A DNA stretch of 64,000 nt from Dyadobacter sp. 3J3 (GTDB taxonomy: Bacteria; Bacteroidota; Bacteroidia; Cytophagales; Spirosomataceae): positions 1-64,000 of the forward strand of contig NZ_VTOL01000012.1 of assembly GCF_009801115.1 (NCBI RefSeq), in the 5' to 3' direction. Position numbers and translations under genes: made by a program. Below the pieces are notes generated by a model, which did no database searches, had not been told where the DNA came from, and saw only the letters and a list, made by a program, of their open reading frames with translations. Positions 25,604-34,054 of the stretch are shown here, piece after piece (position 1 is the first letter of the stretch; each line of letters starts with the position of its first letter).

Positions 25604-28600
25604 CTATTTACTTTTCAACGACATCGGCTTAATTATCGACAAAGGCATATTATTTCTGGCAACAAGCCACATCACCCCGCTTTTGGTTTGTATTGATTTT
25701 ATATCCCTGATCTCGCCGTCCATTCTTAAACCGCTATCAATTGGAGAAACTGACTCGAAACTTCCCTTTCCTTTATTGATCAAAACCAAACCATAACTGG
25801 AATCATAACGCCCCTGATAAGTACTTACACCCCAATAATTTCCACCACCCAAAATATCCGGTTTCCCGTCGCCATTTACATCAGAAATCGCAAAAGTAAA
25901 CAGTTTTGAAACCTGAGCTTCCCGTGGTAAATCATGTATTACAAACCCTCCCTCTTTATTTTCAAGATAAACTGATTCAAATTTGTCAACATCCAGAAGT
26001 TTGGCATCTTTTAATTCTTCCGTTTTGAAAATCTGATCGATGGTTTTCCCTGCATAAGACTTATAATCGGTAAACCGCTTATTAATGATCGAAGGAATTC
26101 GCTTTCCAAGTTCATCTTTAAAAGCGACGGGGAACCAGGATTCTCCTGCACTGTAAGCCAAAACTTGTTCAAGCCCAAGGTTATTATCAAAATCTTTCAC
26201 CCACATTTTCAATTGTGAATCCGGGCGTTTCTGAAATTTATTGTTACTTCCAAGATTTCCAACAACCAGATCAATATCTCCGTCCTTATCAAAATCAGCC
26301 GCACTTACACATTGCCAAAAACCTGAGGGCGCAGTATACTTACTTGATTTATCCGATTTCAGCGTTCCCTTTTTATTCAGGAAAACAGTAACCGGCATCC
26401 AGTCACCTACCACAACCAAATCCTTTTGCTTATCTCCATCTATATCAACCCAAACAGCATCCGTAACCATCCCGATTTTTTTCAGCCCTGGTGCTAATTG
26501 ATCCGTTTTATCAGAAAAATGACCTTTTCCGTCATTAATTAAAATATAAGAATTGGGAGACATTCCATATTGGAAACCAAGAACACGTCCACCTACAAAT
26601 AGATCAAGATCTCCATCTCCATCAAGGTCCATAGGTTTAACACAACTTTTATTATCGAACATGGGCGGAAGAGCAGTGGCATCTCTTTTGAAATTTCCTT
26701 TTCCGTCATTGAAATAAATCCGGTCGAATTGTTGTGTCATTTTATCATAGAACTCATTTCCACCTGAAACGACGTACAGGTCATTAAAACCATCTTTATT
26801 TGCATCAAAAAATACGGCTTCAATATCTTCAAAAGTGGAATCTGTTCTGAAATCAGCTTGTGGACTTAACTGAAACCTGCCGTCCGATTTCTGCAAATAA
26901 AGAGATCCGATCTGCCATTTTGCTCCGCCCACATAAAAATCTTCCAAACCATCTCCATTTACATCTGCAACAGCGATTTTTGGCCCTTCGGAAGAAATCA
27001 GGAACGGCATCAAACTTTCACGGTAAAAATCAAAATAACGGTTTTCTTCGTGTTTGAAAGGTATTTTGTATTGTGCCGTAACATCTTCAAATAACTTTTG
27101 ATCCGGTTTCCGCACGATCCATGGACCAATCGGCTCAGATAATTTCCCTGATCCGTCATATTTAATTTTAAGAAGCTGATTAGTTTTCACCTGTGTCAAA
27201 ACCTGAACTTTCTGATTTGGCCAAACAACGATAAGGCTATCGAGTGTTTTTTCTTTTGCTGTGCCAAAATGGATCAAAGGTTCGCTGGATGATTCGAATC
27301 CTCTTGTAGTTGACAACTGCTGCATTTGCAGACCCGACTTTGTTTTGATCACCACTTTTGCCCCCATCGCAAAAGTATTACCAGGAAACCCTTCCAGTTT
27401 AATTCTCAAATAACCCGATTCGGGCTGCTTGTTTGCCTGGTTTTGGTAAAATGCCGACGGTTCATTTAAATTATTCGTTATTAGATCCAGATCGCCATCA
27501 TTATCAAGATCAGCATAAGCGGCACCGTTTGAAATATTTGGTGCCGTGAATCCCCAATCCAGTGATTTATTCTGAAATTTCAAATCTTTCGTTCCTTTGA
27601 AAAGATAGTTGTGGACTTTTCCTTCCGGCATCATCGTCAATGCCTTTTTGTCTAGCTCAACCGAGGTTTCAACGGCATATCTTAAAGAATCGTCGGCAGC
27701 ATATTTGGCATAATCCAGATTGTTAGGACGATGCGCAATTCCATTAGTGATAAATAAATCCTTGATGCCATCATTGTCGTAATCTGCCAGTAGCGGCGAC
27801 CAGCTCCAATCCGTTGCTGCTACACCGGCCATGGCGCCAACTTCCATAAAACCCTTTCCGGACATATTGATCTGCAAACAGTTACGGCTCAACTGCGGCA
27901 TATAACCGAAGGAAAGTTTATACAAATAAATATCCAGCGGATCTTCACCAATGGATGATTTTTCGATCGTCTCATCTTCCGGATACATATCCAGCGTCAT
28001 AATATCCGGGAATCCGTCATTATTCACATCGGCAATGTCATTTCCCATGGAATAGCGACTTGTGTACCGAAACATTTCCGTGCTTTTATTGGTGAAAGTT
28101 CCATTTCCGTTGTTCATGTAGCAATAATCGTCTTCATGAAAATCGTTGGAAACGTAAATATCATCCCAGCCATCATTATTTAAATCCGCAACGGCAACAC
28201 CCAATCCGTAACCCATTGCGGCGCCATAAATACCCGCTTTTTCACTTACATCTTTAAATTTTACAGGCTTTTTCGGATCTGCTTTCTGATCACTGATCTG
28301 GCTTTCGTACAAATAATCCCCGGCCTCATTATTACGTAAATGACGGGTACTGACACGATCATAACTACGGGAAGTATGGACGGCGTGATTTAACAAATAA
28401 CAATCAAGATCTCCATCTTTATCATAATCAAGAAAAACGGCCTGGGTAGAAAAACCTGTAAAATCAAGACCGTAATCTGCTGCTTTTTCGGTAAAAGTTA
28501 AATCTCCATTATTGATGTATAACTCATTTGCACCTTCCATGCCACGAAAGTTCCCTACCGCAGAAACATAAATATCCAGTAATCCATCACCATTAATATC

Positions 28601-28966
28601 AGCCATGGTAACGCCAGTCTGCCAGTCTGAAAAACCCGCAACGCCTGCTTTTTCCGTGATATCTTCAAATTTAAAATTGCCTTTATTGAGATATAATTTA
28701 TTTTTCCCTTGATTCGAAACAAAATATACATCAGCCAATCCGTCGTTATTAATATCACCCGTAGACACACCACCTCCATTATAAAAATAGAGATAGTCCA
28801 TTAAATTAACCATTTCGTTATCAACTACCTTATTGATAAAATTAACCCCGGTTACGGTTGAATCTTTAATTTCAAACAATGCGTTTTCTTTACTTTTATT
28901 TTCGGATTTACATGACTGAAATACAATCATGGCCATCAGAATTACAATCAGATTTAAATTCTTCAT
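25604..28966 (-). CDS. CRTAC1-like FG-GAP/ASPIC-UnbV surface lipoprotein (second of a tandem pair)
   Basis: 1120 residues. Lipoprotein signal MKNLNLIVILMAMIVFQSC followed by KSENKSKEN. The first beta-propeller (about 40-500) is built of FG-GAP/VCBS repeats with calcium loops of the type GDINNDGLADVYF and ADINGDGLLDIYV. An ASPIC/UnbV domain (about 517-600: GFPGNTFAMGAKVVIKT, RGFESSSEPLIHFG) follows. A second FG-GAP propeller (about 650-1100) completes it. It is paralogous along its full length to the neighbouring 29038-32394 gene and lies 71 bases downstream of it. Proteins of this kind often accompany SusCD pairs in Cytophagales; their ligand is unknown. Probably exposed on the outer membrane. 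Confidence 0.87.
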   Translation of the reverse strand: MKNLNLIVILMAMIVFQSCKSENKSKENALFEIKDSTVTGVNFINKVVDNEMVNLMDYLYFYNGGGVSTGDINNDGLADVYFVSNQGKNKLYLNKGNFKFEDITEKAGVAGFSDWQTGVTMADINGDGLLDIYVSAVGNFRGMEGANELYINNGDLTFTEKAADYGLDFTGFSTQAVFLDYDKDGDLDCYLLNHAVHTSRSYDRVSTRHLRNNEAGDYLYESQISDQKADPKKPVKFKDVSEKAGIYGAAMGYGLGVAVADLNNDGWDDIYVSNDFHEDDYCYMNNGNGTFTNKSTEMFRYTSRYSMGNDIADVNNDGFPDIMTLDMYPEDETIEKSSIGEDPLDIYLYKLSFGYMPQLSRNCLQINMSGKGFMEVGAMAGVAATDWSWSPLLADYDNDGIKDLFITNGIAHRPNNLDYAKYAADDSLRYAVETSVELDKKALTMMPEGKVHNYLFKGTKDLKFQNKSLDWGFTAPNISNGAAYADLDNDGDLDLITNNLNEPSAFYQNQANKQPESGYLRIKLEGFPGNTFAMGAKVVIKTKSGLQMQQLSTTRGFESSSEPLIHFGTAKEKTLDSLIVVWPNQKVQVLTQVKTNQLLKIKYDGSGKLSEPIGPWIVRKPDQKLFEDVTAQYKIPFKHEENRYFDFYRESLMPFLISSEGPKIAVADVNGDGLEDFYVGGAKWQIGSLYLQKSDGRFQLSPQADFRTDSTFEDIEAVFFDANKDGFNDLYVVSGGNEFYDKMTQQFDRIYFNDGKGNFKRDATALPPMFDNKSCVKPMDLDGDGDLDLFVGGRVLGFQYGMSPNSYILINDGKGHFSDKTDQLAPGLKKIGMVTDAVWVDIDGDKQKDLVVVGDWMPVTVFLNKKGTLKSDKSSKYTAPSGFWQCVSAADFDKDGDIDLVVGNLGSNNKFQKRPDSQLKMWVKDFDNNLGLEQVLAYSAGESWFPVAFKDELGKRIPSIINKRFTDYKSYAGKTIDQIFKTEELKDAKLLDVDKFESVYLENKEGGFVIHDLPREAQVSKLFTFAISDVNGDGKPDILGGGNYWGVSTYQGRYDSSYGLVLINKGKGSFESVSPIDSGLRMDGEIRDIKSIQTKSGVMWLVARNNMPLSIIKPMSLKSK

Positions 28967-29037
28967 TTCACTTCAAATACTAATTCCGGATAACTATTAT
29001 TTCAATATCAGTCGTTGCTGACATTGTTGAGCCCTAT

Positions 29038-32000
29038 TTATTTCTTCGTAACAGGTTTAAAAACCTGCGCTTTACTATTATTTTTCCCTAAAACAATTTG
29101 CCCTTGTTTTAACTGTTTCATTGTTCTTACCTGATCCTCAGCCCAAAACCCCGATTCCGAAGGAGATTTTACTTCAAAACCATTTTTCGTCCCACGAAGT
29201 ACCAGACCTTTCATGGCATCATACCTTCCAATTTCCGGCAGTACATCGTAATAATTTCCGGAAACTATTAAATCCACCAGGCCATCATGGTCGTAATCCG
29301 TGGAAATAATACTGCTGATTGGCGAGAACTGTGCCTGTGTTGGCAAAGGAATAAAAGTGAATTTGCTGCCTTTTCCGTCATTTCGCAAAATCGCCGATTC
29401 AGCCGTAAACACTTTTTTCACCACCGCATCTTCAAGATCCTTTTTATCAATGACTTCATCAATCGTTTTTCCAGCGTACTGTTCATACTTTACAAATTTC
29501 TTTTTCAAGGAAGGCATAGCACGCAATAAATCCGGCTTCATGACCATAGGATATGAAACACCTGATTCGTCCGGGCACGTTATGATTTGTTTTACCACAC
29601 CATTATGGTCAAAATCTTTGACATACATTTCTACCGGTGTTTTCTGACTGGCTTTTAAACGGGAATTCAGGCCAAGATTGCCCGCTATAATATCAAGATC
29701 TCCATCATTATCTATGTCAGAAATGTCAACAGTATTCCACCAGCCATTGGTTTTTTCAGTCTCATTCTGAGCATTTTTTATAATATCCTGCGATTGAAGT
29801 TCCAGCTTGTTCCTTTGGTTTTTGAAGATTGTAATTGGCATCCAGTCGCCAACAACGACCAATTCCGGATAAGAATCACCGTCGAGATCTGCCCAGGCAG
29901 CATCAGTAACCATTCCTAATTTATCAATCTGGGGAATATATCTTTTCGTATAATTCTTAAAAGAACCGGTTCCATCATTGGTTAGCAAATAACTTGCAGG
30001 ATCGATTCCATACTGTCCAGACTTTAACCTTGAACCTATAAAAACGTCATTATCGCCATCTTTATCATAATCTCCAATCGCGATACAGGAGGCATTTATT
30101 TTCAGAGAAGGAAACCCAGTACCTTTTGCAAAACCGCCCTTTCCATCATTTAGGTATAGTTTTGGCAACAATATCACATCGTCGTCTTTAAATTCATTAC
30201 TACCAGAAACGACCAGCAAATCCAGATCCTGATCATTATCAGCATCAAAAAATACTGCATCTGATGCTTCAAGTTCTTTTTCCTCCGCAAATATTCTTGG
30301 AGTTTGTTCAGTAAAGTTCCCATCCTTTTTCTGAATGAAAAGTTTTCCGCCCTGACCGATCGCACCTCCAATATATACGTCGTCCAGGCCATCCTTATTA
30401 ATATCACCAACAGCCAATGCCGGACCAAACCTTGAATACATTTGTTTGATCAATGGATTTTGGTTGTAATCCACATAGTCAGCTTCCTTGTGGGTAAAAT
30501 CTATTCCGCTGGCAGTTATCTCATTAAATTTAGCCTTCCCTTTTTCACTTTCCGCTTTCCAAGGTATTACTGCATCTTTCTGATTAATGATATACATGGA
30601 ATCCGCAGCAACATTTTTCATCACAAACTCCCTATCATTTGGCCACAATACCGTTACAGAATCGATTTTTGAATTTTTTCCAAGTCCAAAAACCAGTCGT
30701 AAATCCACAGAAGATTCAAATCCACGGTTGGGCATTTGTTGAAGCAGTTGCGTTCTTTCTTTTTGGTGAACATAAATTTTAGTACCGATTGCGTCCAGAT
30801 TCCCTTGCTCTCCTTTAAGTTTAAATTTTATGTAGTGAAAATCTTTCCGCTCGTTGGATTTATTTCTGTACATAAACAAAGGGCCATTAACATTATTTAC
30901 AACCAGATCAAGGTCACCGTCATTGTCCAGATCCCCATAAGCAGCTCCGTTAGAGAATGAAGGCGTCGCAAGCCCCCAGTCGGCCGCTTTATTTGCAAAA
31001 GATAAATTCCCATTATTTTTAAAAGCATAATTGGCCAACGGTTCTGAAGGCATTTTATCAAGGAACATTTTATAATCAAATGTCCTTGTCCTGCTCACTT
31101 CCGCAATATTAGAAGGATCCGCCAGAAAGGATACAAAATCCTGATTTGTCAAATCCTTATTAATTGAATTGGCCACGAAAATATCTTTCTCGCCGTCAGA
31201 ATCCATGTCAAAAATAAGTGCTCCCCAACTCCAGTCCGTCGCGTGTGTACCTGTAAAACGTGCAATTTCACTAAACCATGTTTTTCCATCCGGAGCTCCG
31301 GATTGGTTTAGCTGCAAGGTATTCTGCATAAGTTGGTAGTGAAAGTCTCTTGAAACTTTCAATTCCTGCAAGTCATGGCCTTCAAAAGTTGAGGTCAGTT
31401 TAAGCCTGCGATCCGTTGCAGGAAGCATATCTGTTACATAAATATCCAGTTTTCCGTCATTATTAATATCTGCAATATCTGCTCCCATGGAAGACAAACT
31501 GGTGTGCTGCATGGCAGACTTTATGGATTCAGTGAAAGTACCGTCGTGGTTGTTGATATATAAATAATCATGTTCATAAAAGTCGTTGGAAATATACATA
31601 TCCAGCCAGTTATCATTATTAACATCACCGATTGTAATTCCCAGTCCAAAACCTATCAAACTGCCATATATACCAGCCGCCTCGCTTATATCTGTAAAAT
31701 GTGCCCCGTCATTCCTGAACAATTTGTGACCGCCCTCTTTGTCACGCTGGCTGCGTAAATTGGCATAACCAAGACGACCAACCGGCGTAAAACTATTGTT
31801 CAGCAAAAACATGTCAAGATCACCATCTCTGTCAAAATCAAAAAATGCCGCATGTGTGGAATATCCCTGATCGTCAAGGCCATATTCTTTTGCCTTTTCA
31901 ACAAATGTTCCGTTTCCTTTGTTGATGAATAATTCATTTGCCCGCTCTTCGGATTTCCCTGCATTGCAAACGTAAAGATCCAGCAAACCATCGCCATTTA

Positions 32001-32394
32001 CATCCGCGAAAGTGGCACCTGTACTCCATGATTTCGTTCCTCCGACGCCAGCCTTATCGGTTATATCTTCAAACTTAAAGTTCCCTTTATTCAGGAAAAG
32101 CTTATTTCTTCCCTGATTTGCAATCAGATAAATATCGGGTAGGTTGTCATTATTAATATCACCAATAGCTACTCCACCGCCATTATAAAAATTGCGGTAA
32201 TTGAAGATGTTGAATTCATCCGTGTTTGTAATGGTGTTTTCAAACGCAATGCCTGTCTCTTCGGCAGTCATCTCCTGAAACAAGTGATTTTCGTTATCTT
32301 CTTTTTTAGAGCAACCAAAAAAAATGAAAATACTTAAAACCCAAATTAGTTGTTTATAAAAACCTTTGATCATTAGCCTATATTCTATATTCAT
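29038..32394 (-). CDS. CRTAC1-like FG-GAP/ASPIC-UnbV surface lipoprotein (first of a tandem pair)
   Basis: 1118 residues, the same two-propeller plus ASPIC/UnbV (about 520-605) architecture as its neighbour. Calcium-type loops are numerous, for example GDINNDNLPDIYL, ADINNDGKLDIYVTD and ADLDGDSYPELVVV. The lipobox is FGC, then SKKEDNEN. Two ATG starts are possible, at 32394 and at 32373. The second gives a tighter signal peptide (MIKGFYKQLIWVLSIFIFFGC), and the first would leave only about 17 bases of leader after the predicted promoter. It follows susD by 105 bases with a terminator and its own promoter between, so the twin lipoproteins appear to form a separate two-gene transcript. Confidence 0.87.
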   Translation of the reverse strand: MNIEYRLMIKGFYKQLIWVLSIFIFFGCSKKEDNENHLFQEMTAEETGIAFENTITNTDEFNIFNYRNFYNGGGVAIGDINNDNLPDIYLIANQGRNKLFLNKGNFKFEDITDKAGVGGTKSWSTGATFADVNGDGLLDLYVCNAGKSEERANELFINKGNGTFVEKAKEYGLDDQGYSTHAAFFDFDRDGDLDMFLLNNSFTPVGRLGYANLRSQRDKEGGHKLFRNDGAHFTDISEAAGIYGSLIGFGLGITIGDVNNDNWLDMYISNDFYEHDYLYINNHDGTFTESIKSAMQHTSLSSMGADIADINNDGKLDIYVTDMLPATDRRLKLTSTFEGHDLQELKVSRDFHYQLMQNTLQLNQSGAPDGKTWFSEIARFTGTHATDWSWGALIFDMDSDGEKDIFVANSINKDLTNQDFVSFLADPSNIAEVSRTRTFDYKMFLDKMPSEPLANYAFKNNGNLSFANKAADWGLATPSFSNGAAYGDLDNDGDLDLVVNNVNGPLFMYRNKSNERKDFHYIKFKLKGEQGNLDAIGTKIYVHQKERTQLLQQMPNRGFESSVDLRLVFGLGKNSKIDSVTVLWPNDREFVMKNVAADSMYIINQKDAVIPWKAESEKGKAKFNEITASGIDFTHKEADYVDYNQNPLIKQMYSRFGPALAVGDINKDGLDDVYIGGAIGQGGKLFIQKKDGNFTEQTPRIFAEEKELEASDAVFFDADNDQDLDLLVVSGSNEFKDDDVILLPKLYLNDGKGGFAKGTGFPSLKINASCIAIGDYDKDGDNDVFIGSRLKSGQYGIDPASYLLTNDGTGSFKNYTKRYIPQIDKLGMVTDAAWADLDGDSYPELVVVGDWMPITIFKNQRNKLELQSQDIIKNAQNETEKTNGWWNTVDISDIDNDGDLDIIAGNLGLNSRLKASQKTPVEMYVKDFDHNGVVKQIITCPDESGVSYPMVMKPDLLRAMPSLKKKFVKYEQYAGKTIDEVIDKKDLEDAVVKKVFTAESAILRNDGKGSKFTFIPLPTQAQFSPISSIISTDYDHDGLVDLIVSGNYYDVLPEIGRYDAMKGLVLRGTKNGFEVKSPSESGFWAEDQVRTMKQLKQGQIVLGKNNSKAQVFKPVTKK

Positions 32395-32401
32395 TAGTAC
32401 A

Positions 32402-32414
32402 GTACATAATGTAC
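32402..32414. promoter_or_regulatory. Perfect palindrome GTACAT-A-ATGTAC, candidate operator
   Basis: Six-base arms around a single central A. It lies between the predicted -7 element (32417-32424, minus strand) and the start codon of the first FG-GAP lipoprotein, covering the expected transcription start. Position and symmetry suggest a repressor site, but no regulator gene is adjacent. Confidence 0.4.
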
Positions 32415-32416
32415 CA

Positions 32417-32424
32417 CAAATTTA
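32417..32424 (-). promoter_or_regulatory. Bacteroidota -7 element for the FG-GAP lipoprotein pair
   Basis: TAAATTTG on the minus strand matches TAnnTTTG exactly. It lies just past the susD terminator, so the downstream pair can be transcribed independently of susCD. A TTG at 32448-32450 is a possible but slightly distant -33. Confidence 0.45.
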
Positions 32425-32469
32425 AATTAAAACAGGAGTAAGCTTAACAAGCTCACTCCTGTTTTAATT
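32425..32469 (-). terminator. Intrinsic terminator of the susCD transcript
   Basis: A 15-bp stem (32425-32439 with 32455-32469, core AAAACAGGAGT/ACTCCTGTTTT) continues as AGC/GCT after one mismatch. It begins 30 bases past the susD stop and is T-rich on exit. Confidence 0.85.
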
Positions 32470-32499
32470 ACTTTAAGACTTTTACCTATTTAATCCTGA

Positions 32500-33969
32500 T
32501 TAATACCCGGGATTTTGTTTCAAATTTGGATTTAATGAAAGCTGGGTAGAAGGAATCGGGAAGATGTTACGGAAAGCCGGCGAAGCTGGTTTAAACATCC
32601 AGGCTTTATTAAATTGACCAAAACGAATCAAATCCTGACGTCTAACATATTCCCATGCCATTTCCCAACCTCTTTCTGCAAGCATATCATCCAATGTTAG
32701 TTTTGTTACCGGAGCAGCGCCTGAACGAGCTCTTACAATATTTACATCTGTAATCGCAGCAGCTGTATTTCCCAAACGAAGGTTTGCTTCAGCACGCATC
32801 AGATACGTATCTCCAAGGCGGAACAGGACGAAATCGTTGTCCTGATCATTGGCTGCACCATTTCTCTGGATTTCATATTTCTGGCTTCTTGCTCCCGCCA
32901 AACGTGCGACAGGACCCGCCGGCATCTCAAATGCAGGAATTTCCGGTGTAAAAATAAATGGTTTTCCATCATCCGTAAGTGCCTTACCATCTGAGGAATA
33001 TTGCTGCCCTACAATCCACATTTTCTTTCTTCCATCCGTTTCTGCAAACGAGTTATAAAATTCCGTTGCTGTACAGTATCCGTTCCATGGAGCCTGAGGA
33101 GTATTGTAAGTCAATTGACTCAAATAATGAAGTGTTCTCATGTTCATGTTAAAACCTCCTCTTTTCGAAGCGTCATAAGGAACTGAAAGGATATTTTCCT
33201 TGGAAGCCTGATTTTGCGTTGAAAAGTTACTGAAAAAGTCTGCGGATAATACATATTTCCCAGATGCGATAACCGTATCGCATTGTACTTTAGCATCTGC
33301 CCATCTTGCCGTTCCAGTGTAAACTTCCGAGTTCAGATAAAGCTTTGCCAAGATCATATTGGCAACATACTTATTAATACGTCCGTAATATGCTCCACCG
33401 GCTGTAGCACTAAGATTTGGATAAGATTCTTTTATTTCCTTTTCAATCCATGCAGCTGTTTCAGCACCTGTCTTTTGAGTTTGGGCATCTCCCCCTACTT
33501 TTTCAGCGATGATGATGTTTCTGAAATGATCCAGCAAGATATAATGATAATATGCTCTTAAAACACGTAACTCTGCCAATGTAGCAGGTTCAGTTACATT
33601 ACCTAATTGCTGGTTAATAGATGTGATACTGTTATAACACCAGGTCCACATACCATTAAATTTATCATCATCTCCAAGCGGCGTCCAGTTGTGTTCTTTC
33701 AAACGTTTCCATGCATCACCATCTTTCCAGTCACCACCGCGTGTAGGAATTACCTGTTCGTCAGTAACTGTATTTAGTTCGGCATAACGTCCAAAATAAT
33801 CTCCTAAAGAACTGTAAAGTGGCCCAAGTAACGCCGCTTGCTGAGCAGCTGTTGATCCAAACTGGTCTGTTGGAATTACGTCGTATGTAGTTTCGGTTAA
33901 ATCAGTACAGGATTGACCCGCAAGCAAAAGTGCGGAGCCCAATAAAATATGTTTAATGTTTACTTTCAT
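32500..33969 (-). CDS. SusD/RagB-family nutrient-binding outer-membrane lipoprotein
   Basis: 489 residues, with lipoprotein signal MKVNIKHILLGSALLLAGQSC followed by TDLTETTYD. N-terminal TPR-like helices (about 40-300) and the C-terminal SusD family signature (YLMRAEANLRLGNTAAAITDVN, then NIVRARSG and AWEYVRRQDLIRFGQF) are clear. It is the hinged lid that captures ligand for the SusC channel. Length is near the usual 480-600. It lies 85 bases downstream of susC in the same transcript. The ligand is unknown because no carbohydrate-active enzyme is nearby. Confidence 0.94.
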   Translation of the reverse strand: MKVNIKHILLGSALLLAGQSCTDLTETTYDVIPTDQFGSTAAQQAALLGPLYSSLGDYFGRYAELNTVTDEQVIPTRGGDWKDGDAWKRLKEHNWTPLGDDDKFNGMWTWCYNSITSINQQLGNVTEPATLAELRVLRAYYHYILLDHFRNIIIAEKVGGDAQTQKTGAETAAWIEKEIKESYPNLSATAGGAYYGRINKYVANMILAKLYLNSEVYTGTARWADAKVQCDTVIASGKYVLSADFFSNFSTQNQASKENILSVPYDASKRGGFNMNMRTLHYLSQLTYNTPQAPWNGYCTATEFYNSFAETDGRKKMWIVGQQYSSDGKALTDDGKPFIFTPEIPAFEMPAGPVARLAGARSQKYEIQRNGAANDQDNDFVLFRLGDTYLMRAEANLRLGNTAAAITDVNIVRARSGAAPVTKLTLDDMLAERGWEMAWEYVRRQDLIRFGQFNKAWMFKPASPAFRNIFPIPSTQLSLNPNLKQNPGY

Positions 33970-34054
33970 CTCTATGTGTATTTATTAGTCAGAGAAAATC
34001 TTGATAACAACTTATATGTATCAAAATCAGTTACCTCTATTATAATTTGTTATA

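Noticed and set aside
27291-27301. TTCGAATCC resembling a tRNA T-loop
   Set aside because: It lies inside the ASPIC/UnbV coding region, and no acceptor, D or anticodon stems can be formed around it.
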